This document shows, piece by piece, positions 24,272 through 35,890 of a stretch of DNA of 60,000 bases. Origin of the DNA: Symsagittifera roscoffensis. Taxonomy: Eukaryota; Xenacoelomorpha; Acoela; Convolutidae. The stretch lies in NCBI RefSeq assembly GCF_963678635.1, contig NC_087070.1, positions 38,764,600 to 38,824,599 of the forward strand, given 5' to 3'. Made by a program: the position numbers and the translations under genes. Below the pieces are notes generated by a model, which was not told where the DNA came from, searched no databases, and saw only the letters and a program-made list of their open reading frames with translations. Position 1 is the stretch's first letter. Each line of letters opens with the position of its first letter.

Positions 24272-25052
24272 TTTTTGCTGCGTTAATTACATTCATTTAG
24301 GTAAGTTTCGAGAGTACCCAAAAAGGAAGTTAGGAAAAAAACAGAGTGTAAAGTTCAATTTAAATTAAAACATCAATTTTACTGTTTCATTTTGTTTTAG
24401 TCTTTTGTTTGTTTTTTTTTTCAATTTCTACTATTCATCTGTCTTCATAATTTTGAAACTGTTGAATTGACGTCAATTAAAAACATTCAGAAAGTTTCAG
24501 TTCATTGGTTTCTTTATATCATTAGTTTTGCCGGCTTTGTTTCGGCGATAACTTCCGCAATGATAAAACAAAAAAGTTTTTGAAGCGGAAGGAAATGCAT
24601 GAACAAAAAAGATTTTTTAAATCACCTTTGCTTGATTGACAGGTGCTATGAACCCACAAGTGTGCCGAGGCGAGGTCGGAGGGGGTATCGCCTTTGTTTT
24701 TCTTGTCAATTTTACTATTGTTTGTTTTTAGCTCATTTTTGGTTATCGTAAAAACCGTGCTCAAAAAACGAATTAACCTAAAATGCTATTTATTTGACCG
24801 ACTAAACTAATCAAGTTTGAGATTAAGACCATTTATCCACGTGGGAAACGACCAACACAAGAGCTGTACAACTCATCACGGCGAATCGCTGTTGTGCCCT
24901 GTTTAAGAACTACATGCAATTTTTTTGGTTATTTCTCTGGGCTGGGTAATGTTGCTTCACCCTCAAATTCTTTAATTTTACAAACAATTTGACATTAACT
25001 ACAAATTGAATGATTGAGTGTTGGTTTTGAAGGAGTAAAGTAGAAATGGAAC

Positions 25053-25285
25053 CTGAAACGCTTTGCCATGATATTGTATACGAGAGGGTTAACGATACTG
25101 TTGCACATGTAGACAATAGAACACACGCCTGTCACCAAAGTCTGATTGATTAGTGCCCATCCCTGATTTGGAGTTGCCTCTTCGTCGATCACGTGGAACT
25201 TCACCCCAACCCAGAACATCAGCCAGCGGTGGGGGGACATAAGAACGACGAAGGAGCCCAACACCACGGCAAACATCTTCGTCAT
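25053..25285 (-). CDS. TRHR-like GPCR, TM6-TM7 exon
   Basis: Encodes the sixth and seventh membrane helices of a rhodopsin-family peptide receptor. The acceptor is GCGTTTAG before ATGACGAAG (exon starts at 25285, phase 0). The donor is CAG/GTTCC at 25053/25052, leaving phase 2. TKMFAVVLGSFVVLMSP starts TM6 and CSIVYMCNSIVNPLVYNIM forms TM7 with the NPxxY motif (NPLVY), followed by AKRFR at the start of helix 8. The arrangement TKM(F/L)AVV...P(H/Y)R...YxxNSxxNPxxYN matches TRH receptors as I know them. TM6 reads LMSP where TRHR-type receptors have (C/L)WxP, so the toggle Trp is absent. If the donor were not used the frame would run on 18 codons to a stop at 24995. Confidence 0.85.
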
Positions 25286-27707
25286 CTAAACGCATACAAT
25301 AATCCTGCTAAAATGACTTCAAAGACTAAAATAGGAGTCTGAATTGGAATATTATTAAAATCGGAAACTAATTTTCTCAAGCTCAACAATCTTTCGACCA
25401 CGGCATTTATAAATTTTGCCCTCCAGACAAAACTGCCCAAAATAAAATACATGATCAACTAGTTTTGAAAGAAAACTTAAATATTATAATAAAAATGAAA
25501 ACTATCAATAAGTTTACGCAACCTTATTGGCTGTCAATTAGTTTTAGTTGTGCCAAGACTTATGCCAAAAGTTCAAAAATTGTTATCGTTCTGCAAAGTC
25601 GGAAGCTAAAGTACTGGTCTTTTTGGTTATACCACCCGCCTCCCCTAAATGGTGAAAAATAAAAATGAAGTTTTAAAAAACAATTGAATCGGTATTACTA
25701 TAAGAAAGGTAAGATATAGTTATATACGACTCGTCAAATGAACAAATTACTTAATTAAGCAGGTTCACGCTGGCTTTTTCTCTTTTTTTTGCCCTTTTAA
25801 TAATAATCAAAATACTTTCCAAGTGAATTCATAACGCGTACTACAGAATTACAAACGAAGAATTTTTCTAAAAAAACATCACTTGAAAAAGCGCCGTAAG
25901 ACTAAATTAAGTCTGTTTTCAGGCGTCCGTTACCATAAAGACGACCCTAAATTGTTTTGCTAAAAATTAAAATAATAGATGCACCTAAATAATGCCAATC
26001 AAAACAGGCATGGCTTCAACCTCCAACCCTTCGATAGTTTTAATATTCAAATTAGTAACCAATCTTTTGAAAAACTTTTTTGACCCAAAAAAACTTGGTT
26101 AACCATTAAGCCCTCTTGATATCTGTACATTTTGGGAGTCCATGATGTGTAAGTGTGTGTGTGTGTGTGTGGGGGGGGGGGAGTTGGCGTGATCTTCCGG
26201 TACTGGTGGCAAGAAAAAATCATATTCAAAATATTCAAATAGACACAAATTTTATTAAATTAAGATTTTAAATTGAGAAATAGCAAATGCTGCCAATGAT
26301 TGACCAATAAAACTTTTTTATAGAGTAATCCGTAGTCTTCAAATTGTTACTGCTGTTTCAATTGTTTTACATTATTTTTGAATTGTTTTCTGAGGTGATC
26401 TGATTCTTATCTCAAAGCATCGAAATTTTTTTGATATCAAGTTGCAATTATCATAAGCTTTCTGTGGCGTCGTCGATATTCAGTACGGTTTAGATTCCCA
26501 ATTTCCTAATGTGGAGAACAATTCAAGAGCAAAATTTTTGTAATCCATTTACAATTCTTGTTATTTTGTTCAATCAAACATGCCTAGTGTCCAAATTTGT
26601 TTTTCTTGTAACTTGCAGAGAAGAGAAGGTTTTTTATGACTGATATCCGGTGATTTTCTGAAGACCAGGCGACATCAAGTCTTGAAGAAACATTCTTCTT
26701 CATATGAAGGGGAAAAGAATTACTTTGCTTTTATGCAAACGCCACCAAAAACATCCAAAAAATCCTACAAAGCTCTGTTTGTTATAATATTTTGAGTTCA
26801 ATAATTTATTTTGTACTTTCCTTTGATAAATTATTGAATAAAATAAATTATTCAAACTGTCTCTGATTTTTTATTCAGATTGATTTGCAGTTTGACAGCT
26901 GAAATCTGCTGTGCATTTTGTCTCTTTTTATAAGTTTAATGTAAAACTTATCACAACAGCTGAAAAAAGAGTGAAAAAATTATTGTTCAAAGTATTTGTT
27001 ATTCAGTTTACAGAAAAAGCTTTTATATTTAACTGTTACAAAATTGATGACGCTTGAAATTCATGTTGCAGATGTCAAATCAAAATCAGTTCAAAGTTTG
27101 TAATTGTTCCGACTACTGCAGAGGAACTATATTTTTGGGTGTATCACAAATATTCATCAGAATGAATTGAGTGATATATCACTCCTTCCTTTCAAGCATA
27201 ATCTCTTTCCTTCATTATTTGAACAACAATAAAGAAAGTGCTGAAAAAAGTTGTTTTGAAGGCTTAGGTATCCAGGTCTACATTATGCACCCAAAAAATT
27301 AAACTTTGCGGGCAAAATTTTTTTCGAAAATGTTTATTTGAGTACAAAATTCGATTTACAGTTGAAAAAAATTTGAAACGAAATGAAACGACAATTGTAT
27401 GACAAGCAGTTTTCCATACACTTTAAGTATCAGTATTTTTCGATCTATGGAGGTCATTTTTGGTCTATGGAAGTCATCCCGGGATTTTAAACATTTGTAA
27501 AGTCTTTGTTTCTGAGTTCCAAAGACGTTCACACATTAAAGAGTGCGCCTGTGCAATGCACAGTTTGACCTCGTAACGCAGGGTTTTGAAAAATTTATAA
27601 CTGTTTGATTTTTTTTTTCAAATTAAGCCGTGAAATGTTGGTTTTACTCTAGTAATGTAAATTAATTTTGAATAAATAAGCCCTGCATTGAGTCTTTTTT
27701 TTCTGTA
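25286..27707. other. Intron spacer with a GT microsatellite
   Basis: Start of the roughly 20-kb intron between the TM6 and third-loop exons. AT-rich with no gene or recognised repeat except a (GT)n-G(n) microsatellite at about 26146-26181. Confidence 0.5.
26146..26181. repeat. (GT)n / poly-G microsatellite
   Basis: Alternating GTGTGT for about 20 bases followed by a run of ten or more Gs. Likely length-variable. Confidence 0.9.
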
Positions 27708-27910
27708 CAATTTATACAATTCATGTTTATGTAAAGTTTTGGTAAAGTCCTTTAATGTCTGGTCACCGTTCTCTTTCTGTAATCACTGTTCTTTCTACCT
27801 CTGGACACGCCTGAAAAAACCAGTGCAGTTTGCATTACTTTTTTCTTAACCTACAGTAGATTTTTACCGTATATTACTTTCGAATTTTTCAACTCTGATT
27901 TTTTACTTCA
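27708..27910 (+). repeat. 5' LTR, truncated
   Basis: Diverged direct repeat of about 31985-32172. Shared blocks are ATTCATGTTTATGTAAAG, AATCACTGTTCTTTCTAC, TCTGGACAC, AGTGCAG and the end TTTACTTCA. The upstream part of the right LTR (31822-31984) has no counterpart here. Confidence 0.75.
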
Positions 27911-27913
27911 AAA

Positions 27914-27931
27914 TGGCGCAGCCAGTCGATA
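27914..27931 (+). promoter_or_regulatory. Putative primer-binding site
   Basis: TGGCGCAGCCAGTCGA begins three bases after the LTR end ACTTCA. TGG complementary to tRNA CCA at this location is the standard arrangement. The tRNA is not identified. Confidence 0.5.
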
Positions 27932-28018
27932 AAAAAGGAGGCTTAAGAATCCTTTAAACATTGTTTTTTTTGGAACTCTAAAACACTTGACCCACCAACT
28001 TACTGGGAGGAATGGATC

Positions 28019-28441
28019 GTGAAATTCCATGGGGGGATGATAGCGAAACACGATATTGATCCAGACAATTTCTTCTTCGATGCCACGTTAACAGCTACTC
28101 AAATCGCGGCTTTACCGGGGGATGTAAACGCAAAAAACCTGACTGAGTCGAAGAAGAAACTCAAGTCGATTCTTAATTTATGTATTGGAGAGGAAGCGCA
28201 ACGGATTTTTAAAGCCAGGCAACCAGGAGTGAATACCAAAGCAGAACGATACTCTCAAAAATTGGACCACATGGAAAGCGTTTTTAAGCTAAAACGTAAG
28301 GTAACGCACGAAAGAGGTTTGTTTTATGGACTTAAACAACGAGAGCACGAAACGTTTGAAAAGTTTCACGCGGTACTCAACGCTCTGGCGAGACATTGCA
28401 ATTTCACAAACAAGCAGAAAATGTTGCGCCAGAGGAAGTAA
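28019..28441 (+). pseudogene. Gag-like fragment of the Ty3/Gypsy element
   Basis: About 140 codons open, rich in Lys/Glu and predicted helical, with IGEEAQRIFKARQPG, KRKVTHERGLFYGLKQRE and HETFEKFHAVLNALARHCNF. The last motifs resemble the capsid 'exx F...LR.LA..C.F' pattern of Ty3/Gypsy Gag. It lies directly downstream of the primer-binding site. The frame starts in a non-ATG codon and stops before any zinc knuckle. Confidence 0.65.
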
Positions 28442-28619
28442 ATGGGATTGCCTTATCCTATGGACGGGGGATAAAGCATATAAGTCCTACACGTAATGAA
28501 TACTCTCACGTAATGTAATTTTTAAAAGTAATGGATACTCTCACAAAGGAGTTACCGCAGGCACACTCAATTTTGGATGAAAAATTAAAAGTTCCAAAAG
28601 AAAACAATATTGCGTTAGC

Positions 28620-29345
28620 AGAGAAAATACTTTAAAAATTCGACATAGCAAACGCGTCGTTGAAACTACGGAAATGCAAATTCGCAAAACCAAGTTGCCA
28701 ATGGCTGGTTAATCAAATAAGCAAAACCCAAATTACGCCATTAATTCGAAAAAAAATCTATATATGAATTGGAAGCGCCGCGGACCAAAAAGCAGCTAAA
28801 GTCGCTAATGGGCTCCTTACATAGTTCACACACATTTCTACCTAATTCCAGGAAAGTAAGCACATCTCTAAGGCCACTTCTAAGCAAAAACAAAGAATTC
28901 ATTTGGACGAAGAATGCGAATCAACGTTTGATTCACTCAAGCTGAAAATAACTGAGCTCAAACATTTCGACATGTACCGGAAAACGCGAATTGTATTCGA
29001 TGCAAGTCAAGACTTGGCGTGATGTTGAAATAACACAGGCAAGAGGGATGGCAACCTATCTCGTTGGAATCATAAGACCTAAATTCCGCAGAATGCAATC
29101 ATTCAACAAACAAGCTCGAGCTCGAATTAGCAGCCGTCGTATGGGCTAAAAAACAATGAAAAAACTACATTTATCGACGCTTTTTTGTAATCATCTCAGA
29201 TCACAATGCATTGATCACAATGCTTCGCCAAAAGTTATTAAAACATTTTTCAGCAGAATAACCCGATGGTACGAAAGTTTATTGCCTTATGACTTTAAAA
29301 TAGAACATGTTCAAGGGTCAAAAATGGGGATGGTAGTTTAGTTAT
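28620..29345 (+). pseudogene. Reverse transcriptase thumb and RNase H remnant
   Basis: Pieces in changing frames read LKLRKCKFAKPSCQWL, which is the RT region after the palm. They are followed by TKKQLKSLMGSLH and then by ITELKHFDMYRKTRIVFDAS, the start of RNase H. Near 29195-29250 one frame reads ISDHNALITMLR, and 29156-29341 reads SRITRWYESLLPYDFKIEHV, both standard for Gypsy RNase H. The YxDD palm motif is missing through deletion. Confidence 0.75.
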
Positions 29346-30171
29346 CAAGAAACACCTCATCGGATACGCCCGCTAAAAGTCATTATGACCCTACACTTAC
29401 AGTTTCAAAGATTAATATGATAAAAAAAAAGTGTTAGATCCACCAACGGAAATAAAAAAGTACAAATAACCGAAGGAAGGAGATTTTCCCAAATAGTACG
29501 CACCGAAAGCGAACGGCGGATTGCGGTAAAACATGCAATTACATTTCAACCAATGGCAACACAAAATTGAGAGAGTATGCAAATAAATCAAATTAACACA
29601 GCGAGCCGGCCGAGGGCGTAAAACCATGCGAGGGAAGTTCAGTCAATGGCAGGAGAGATTTTTGCACATCGAAGATTGTATGCACGAGCGGAAAACGGAA
29701 AAACAGACTTCATTCTCAAGGTCTACAAGCAAGTTGCTCATTTTCTCCTGCAAACAAGTTGCTCATATTTCAACTGAAGGATGTGGCCCAACTTCGTCTG
29801 GATAACAGTGCAGCAAAATTAAACGCCTCAACTCAATCAGAAACGTCCAAATTCAATGTGGTCCCAAATAACCTGACCAATACAGTCTCAACCCTTGGCT
29901 CAAGCAGCTCCGATTCCGATATAGAAAAAATTCCCTAAGTGAACTTGCCACAACATGCTACTTCATCCAAGAAACTCAAAACGATAAAACCGTTTCCCTC
30001 TAATTTCCCTGGCCTCTCATACCCATCCATAAATACCGACAAGTGGACATATTCAGTTATACCAACGGACAGCAAGGTAGTGCCGCGAGTAAAACACCCG
30101 GACGTACTTTCTCTGAAGATGGTGGAGGCAAACATTGAGAACGAACCATACTGAAGATCATAAGGGATGCA
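29346..30171 (+). other. Linker between RNase H and integrase, degenerate
   Basis: Coding-like composition with short frames (29939-30154 plus) but no identifiable domain. Treated as decayed inter-domain Pol sequence of the surrounding element. Confidence 0.45.
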
Positions 30172-30717
30172 TTGAGAGACAAAATTTCGAAGGCGAAAGA
30201 GATCATCACGAATCTAGGACAGTACTACGGACAACATTTTGCAGACTTTGCGGTCAAAAAAAACTGCCTGTGGATGGTTGGATGCGACCCCGATAGTGAA
30301 CCGCCTGCACTACTACACCATGGCCGCGACAAGATGTATGCCGCCTCCAGGGACATCTGGATGCCCATGATAAACAGGAAATTGGCAGCGACGGCCCAAT
30401 TATGCAAACATTGCTTAAAAGCAGGTAAAAATCTGCAACCAGATATAACCAAGGATAAATTAGGAGAAACCTATGTACCGACGGAACCTAGCCTAGCAAA
30501 CCAGTTGGATTTTTGGGGGCCCGTTAACTACATAAAAGGAACAAAATACAACTTTATAGCCGTCGATGTATTTCCTCAATGGCCGTCAGCCTATGTCTGC
30601 TCCAGCAATATTTCAAAGAATGTCTTCAAATTCCTGAAAAAATATATAGCCACTAATGGACACCCTAGAAAACTTCACATGGACCAAGGCTCCGGGCTTT
30701 TCTCCAACAAAATATAA
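30172..30717 (+). pseudogene. Ty3/Gypsy integrase remnant
   Basis: Longest intact stretch of the element (about 181 codons). The zinc-binding part includes HHGRDKMYAASRDIWMP and AATAQLCKHCLKAGK. The catalytic core has DFWGPVNYIKGTKYNFIAVD, with the first Asp in DFWGP, and LHMDQGSGLFSNKI, with the second Asp. The frame ends before the catalytic Glu. Downstream fragments contain LTPFEAHHSKEANTV near 30919-30963. Confidence 0.85.
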
Positions 30718-31790
30718 AAATTCTGCAAATAAAAACATTGATTTGTTAAAATTGCCAGTTCGACATCATAGGGCAACTGGTATGGTTGAAAAAACCATCA
30801 GTTCTCCTAAAATTTACGTGATATAATATCTGAAGGAACGGGGGGAACAAATGTTCAAACCGTCTTTTCTAAGAACTTTAAGCTCTTTAAGATTTATCCC
30901 TCACAAATAAGCGAAACTAACTCCATTCGAAGCACACCACAGCAAAGAAGCGAACACGGTGTTGTGAAATCTAGCAAAGCGTCCAAGTTTGAAAAATCTC
31001 AACTAAAATAATGTAATAAATCAAAAACTGTCTTTATTAGGCGAAAGGAGCGGAAGAGCTAATGAAGAAACCTTCCGGATGGAGGACTGGGAGAAGAAAA
31101 GCGACCTTACAATGGCACCGCAAGATCGCCACGGGCCTCGGATGCTCGACGAGCAGGAACTCGCCGAAAGGGATATTGAGCTTCACCACCCCAAGGTACC
31201 TCGCAAACTATGGCACAAAACAGCCAAGCCACACAAGGAAGCGTACGCAGTGTACCAGGAATAAACTTGACCATGAAAATGAAAAACGGTTATTTATTAT
31301 GAAGAAGCGTTGTCGCGTTTAGATACGAGCCAGAACAGGAGACCTCAAAATTCGCAGGATGATCATCAAGCTGACAGGAACTGACTATGTTGTCGACAGT
31401 TTACCAATTGAGGCGGATAAGCCAACGGTTCAAAGTGAGAGACGGGCACGAGCAAAGCGATCGGCGAAAACGACGAATCGGTCACAAGAAAAACAGGAGA
31501 AGCGACGAATTGCCGAATCAAGCGACGCCAATTCAGACGACACAGCGGACGAAACAAGCACACCGATAACGAAGGCGGGAAGCAAATCGGAAACGAAAAC
31601 GGCGACGGAAAACGATCCAACGGCGACGGAAAGCGATCCACGCGGAGGCGAGGATACTGTCGAGCGGTTTCCAGAAGTTAGCAGAAACGACGAAATGCCA
31701 CCTTGCAGATCGACGCGAGCACGGAAAGCCGTCACTAATTTGAGCGGGGTAATGATCAGATGGATCCAAGAAAATGAAAAGACCAAATAG
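30718..31790 (+). pseudogene. Integrase C-terminus and Pol tail
   Basis: Contains the post-core TPFEAHH motif, then EETFRMEDWEKKSDLTM (frame 31079-31264). An open segment at 31359-31790 starts MIIKLTGTDYVVDSLP and continues as a Lys/Arg/Ser/Glu-rich disordered tail ending in a RSTRARKAV segment. Such charged tails precede the polypurine tract in related elements. Frames on the opposite strand here are shadows. Confidence 0.65.
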
Positions 31791-31821
31791 AAAATAAGAG
31801 ACCGAACCCAGGGAGGGGGGC

Positions 31822-32173
31822 TGCATAAAGCCTACACAACTCAAAAGAAAAACTAAAAGACAACAAAACTAAATTGTCTAAGATATATACATATGTACAA
31901 CGACCTTAAAGTTGCTATTTAAATTCTTAAAAATTTAAATAGATTGTTTAAGTTTTGTGGGTGACCCTATGACATAGGGGTAAAATTTATACAGTTCATG
32001 TTTATGTAAAGTCCTTGAATGTTTGGCAACCGGTATCTCTTTCTAATCACTGTTCTTTCTACTTCTGGACACTATCAAAAGAACGAGTGCAGCTTGCCTA
32101 CATTTCTATAACATACAGTTGATCTTTACCTTAATTCACCTTCTAAACATTCTTCTCTGTTTTTCTACTTCAA
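31822..32173 (+). repeat. 3' LTR
   Basis: Begins TGCATAAAGCC after the purine tract GGGAGGGGGG (31811-31820) and ends at ACTTCA. Its right half matches 27708-27910, while the left half is unmatched in the window. Confidence 0.7.
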
Positions 32174-34034
32174 CAGTACTGACAAATCTTAACAACCTCC
32201 GTCCGCTGTCTAATTGATGGAAGTGTTTTTTCTTTCGACTTGCGTTCTACTAATTAATTTTCTTCAATCACCCATTTCAGTCTTTCTTGGATCTGATCTT
32301 TGAGTATTCCATTTCACCCACATGAAATATTTCCCGACTGTTTTGATCAGCCCACACTTTTTTGCACAAAACCACTCTACTTTGTTCCTCTTTGGTAAGG
32401 CGACTCAGACCACTACCCATCGATAGTTTTGCCACAACTTAGTCCCACCTTTGATCAATTATAATCAATTTTGCGCTTAAATCTTGACTCTTTTTTCGAC
32501 TCGACCGTTTAATGCATGAAACATTTTTTTTTTCATTTCTAATGGCTTTTTTCTGTTTGTGCACCCTTTTTTTATCTCATTAAGCTTCTCCTATTGACCG
32601 ATTCCTATTTTCAACAGTTGATTTTCTAATGACTGACAGTTGATTTTCTAATCTTTTTCAATGACTGACTCAAACATATTGTTTCTACGCTATTGTGTAG
32701 GTGAATTGCTCACAAAGTATGTAAAGGTAGAAGGTTAAAAGGTATGATGCTAAAGTGACTGCTGTTGATTGTACTCATTTTGTGTCTTTTCACAAATATT
32801 TGGGCTTCTGAAGTGATTATTTTTGCAATAAGCAGCAAAAATTTGCCTAATTTTGATGGTATGATTAATTTGATTGGTTTGTTCACACATGTTTTTGCAA
32901 TTTGATGAATTTCCTCTGCATTTTGTGCTGAAAAAACTACTATATTGTTGAATTAATAACACATCATAAAACGAAATAAAACAGAATTTTAAATCTGTCC
33001 TTCTCAAATTGGGTTAAATCTTGCCTAACAAAAATCAGTTGGAATTTCACCAGAATGTGTATGGTGCTTTTTTTGAAACATTTCGAACCCAAATTACCTT
33101 TTCAAAACGGGTCAATTAGTTTCATTCAAATTTAGGGTGGTAAACAAAGTCAAATGATGTAAGAATAACAACGAAGGAGAACGGACTTTGACTCGATACT
33201 TCGATTTGTGCCTTGGAAACAGAGATCGCTGCACAACCAACACACACAAATGAAATGATCATTGATTAGATATCTTTGGTTTTTCAGTATGAGCGCTTTT
33301 TCAGAAAAAAAGGAACGAAAATAAGAATAAAAGGATAGTCGGTTACTGTGCAAGAAGCAGAGAATGTTCCGACAATAGTTTTTAAAAAAGGTAATTTTTT
33401 TTCAAATTACTGTCGTTTTTTCTGCGTTGTGAAAAAAAACATCTGATTGAAAAAAAAAGAGTTTATGCATATTCGACCTTCTTGGTAAAGTAGGCCGATT
33501 GGAAAACAGTTTTCGCACAAAATGACTAAAAATTGAAAAAATGAATCGTTAAAATAAATTTCAAAAATTTTTAAACTTTTTTTTTGCTGAAATTTTTTTG
33601 AATTTTGAAGTTTTTGATTTCCAAATTGGCGCTAAGAAAATGAACTAAGTTTTTGACGGCTTAAATTAAGCATGAAAAAGCTATTACGGATAAATAAGCT
33701 AGCCTGCACGTTCACATTTTTAGCTTCAAATAAGACCGAAAATAAATCAAAAGTTTCAAGCTTGTTTTTCTCGACATTGAAAAATTTCTTTGAAATATGT
33801 AAGTGCCGTTCGAATCACGACTGAAAAGACTTTATTATGACGTATCACTCGAACCATGCTTATGACTATTTGTGGTACCTGATTTTGCGTGGATTACAAA
33901 AGAAAAAACCTAAAACACTCGAATACAAAGTTCCTCCACATTTTTCAAATGGTCCGAACAATAATATTTTCAATTCGTTTTTAAGAAGGGAACAGACTCG
34001 ATGCTGATTTACACAAGTTATAAACGCAAACAAG
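32174..34034. other. Intron spacer
   Basis: AT-rich. Contains a local repeat of TGACTGACAGTTGATTTTCTAAT (split by one base change) near 32600-32660 and chance frames only. No gene supported. Confidence 0.5.
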
Positions 34035-34078
34035 ACTTCTCGTATGCCAGGGTAAAGCCCTGGTTGTTCCGACTGTCC
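34035..34078 (-). repeat. Family A, isolated 3'-end fragment
   Basis: ACTTCTCGTATGCCAGGG and CCCTGGTTGTTCCGACTG match the A terminus. The hairpin is CCAGGG...CCCTGG with a changed loop. It abuts the next copy, giving two A ends about 25 bp apart in the same orientation. Confidence 0.65.
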
Positions 34079-34102
34079 CCTAATTCATATCGAATAGAAA
34101 AC

Positions 34103-34634
34103 AAACAAGACTGCTCGTATCAGGGCGAAGCCCTGAATGTTCCGACTGGCTATTAAAGTTTATGGAGCAGTAATAACATTTAAAAAATTTTAGAAATAAA
34201 ACAAAATGAAAATTTTTTTTCTCTAAAATTTGAATTTTTTTATGAAAATCATCACCCCACACGCCATATAAAGTACCAAAGGATAGATTTCGCTGCTTGT
34301 AACAAATCAATTATGGCAAACAAGCTTCGTTAAACCAATTTGGAACGATTTCTAAGATGGATTAAATCTCGCTTACGCGTTAATAGCGCGAAATTTATCG
34401 CGCATTAATGGTCCCAAATTGGCCAAAATGGCAATCTTTAAACGCCCATAACTTTACGAAAAATGATCACAGGTGAAATATCTTTTCAAATTTGAGCTCA
34501 GGACAACAATACCTTTCGAATGATTTTTAAAAATTCCGTCAAAAATGGCTAGTTAAAAAGTCGAAATTTGTCTGAAGAAAAAAAATCCACCCCGAGCACA
34601 AACATTCCGTTACTTTTGTATCGAAATTCCGAAC
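34103..34634 (-). mobile_element. Family A repeat, full copy
   Basis: Reverse orientation: begins CAAGACTGCTCGTATCAGGG and ends TTTTGTATCGAAATTCCGAAC. The central GCGCGA...TCGCGC hairpin is intact (34386-34403). Confidence 0.88.
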
Positions 34635-34689
34635 AAATATTGAAAACCTGGACATTTTGGACAATGTCGAAGTGTAAAAATTTGAGTCG

Positions 34690-35052
34690 TTCGAAATTAA
34701 TACGACCAATTAGCTAGCCTCAATTCAATTTGGAACAATTTTGTTGTGAGGGATAATTCGCCACGCATAAATAATTTGCGTTACGCTCTCAGCATAATGA
34801 ATAAACTCTTCAAAGCGCGCATAATTTAGTCCAAAACATGGCAAATTTGGCAATTTTCAAACCGCCAGAACTTTACAAAAAATGATTGGAGGTGAGATAT
34901 CTACTTACCTCCTTTGAACTCAAGAAGACGATATCTTCAATGGGGTATAAAAAAATTTGGTTGAAAATTATTATTCCGATCGATGAAAATGGACTGAATA
35001 AAAAAACTACACCGAGCATAAATATTCCGTTTTCTTCGAAAGTCGGAACAAA
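34690..35052 (-). repeat. Family A, ancient diverged copy
   Basis: Retains CCAAAACATGGCAAATTTGG, AACTTTACAAAAAATGATTG, CCGAGCATAAATATTCCG and the terminal CGAAAGTCGGAACAA. It lacks the 3' hairpin end and has CATAA-rich replacements of the CpG-rich centre. Possibly a distinct subfamily. Confidence 0.55.
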
Positions 35053-35119
35053 AACCCCATTGATATAACCACCCCAGTACAGACTCAAAATCACCTCGGG
35101 ACAGTATCTTGAACTTTCA

Positions 35120-35484
35120 AATATTGTGAGATGTGTATTTTGAGGTGCACCACATGGTTGGATATTGGCGAGGAAGAAAAGAAGAAGTCACCGTAAAGGT
35201 GGACGATAAAAACGATCTGTGTCCTCGAAAAAAAACGTTCAAAACAATAGTTTTTCATAAAGAGACGGAACAAACTTTGTTATGACGAACTAGAGGAACA
35301 GGTGGAAATTCATAGGAAAACACCGCATCAGCCGGATTACTGCAGACAATGTAGGAGTCTGTTGGGAACTTCAAAGGACCTCCAAGAAAAAATTGTGGTT
35401 TCACTCCAAGGGCGGAAGAGGGAACTACCTAGGGACCACAGGAAGCGTGTAATTAAGCAAAAAAAGGAAAAGCTACATCTGTGA
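35120..35484 (+). pseudogene. Coding remnant, unknown protein
   Basis: A GC-richer island reads VHHMVGYWRGRKEEVTV and then KVDDKNDLCPRKKTF in one frame. It continues after a shift as YDELEEQVEIHRKTPH, QPDYCRQCRSLLG and SKDLQEKIVVSLQG, and ends in a basic tail to a TGA near 35482. Codon content and CxxC (CRQC) suggest real protein ancestry. I recognise no family. It lies between two repeats and could be part of a decayed retroelement split by the family B insertion at 35544. Confidence 0.45.
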
Positions 35485-35543
35485 TTAATTGTCTTACCAC
35501 ACAAGGTCCTCACAAAGTGTCCGGCGAGGAAAGCATTACATAG

Positions 35544-35890
35544 CAGGGGTGGATCTAGGATTTTCTCCGGGGGGGTGGGGATTTTAAAAAAAGTTTTGAA
35601 AATTTAGCTTATCTTTTTTTTAGGTCGACCAAATTGATTTTCTGAGCTCTCCGAAAGCACTACAAACACCCTGCTTCGGCCAAACTTTTTCAGCCGCAGG
35701 CAAATTTAAAAAAAAAAACAGGCCAAAAAGGCGTTTTTAGGCATTTTTGGAAAATTTTGACCAAAAAATTGCATTTTTTGTCGCGCGCTCCCTCCTTACA
35801 ATTAGTATAAGCTAGCGCCAAAGGCGCCTTTAGAAAAATTTAAGGATCAGTCTGCCAAAAATGGATATCTGAAAGTAGTACGTAGTACAA
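35544..35890 (-). mobile_element. Family B element, copy 2
   Basis: Starts CAGGGGTGGATCTAGG followed by ATTTTCTCCGGGGGGG, then has CAGCCGCAGGCAAATTT, AAAAAGGCGTTTTTAGGCAT and GCGCCAAAGGCGCC, fading near 35890. The right terminal repeat is not seen. Confidence 0.7.

Larger units (their letters stand above)
27708..32173 (+). mobile_element. Decayed Ty3/Gypsy LTR retrotransposon
   Basis: Plus-strand element about 4.5 kb long with a truncated left LTR (27708-27910), primer-binding site, Gag piece, part of reverse transcriptase and RNase H, integrase, a C-terminal Pol tail, polypurine tract and right LTR. The zinc knuckle, protease and most RT palm and finger sequence are deleted between about 28440 and 28620. 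Stops and frameshifts throughout show an old copy. It lies inside the long GPCR intron, antisense to the receptor. Confidence 0.85.

Noticed and set aside
31366-31844. Overlapping minus frames of 91-118 codons
   Set aside because: Antisense shadows of the charged Pol tail on the plus strand.
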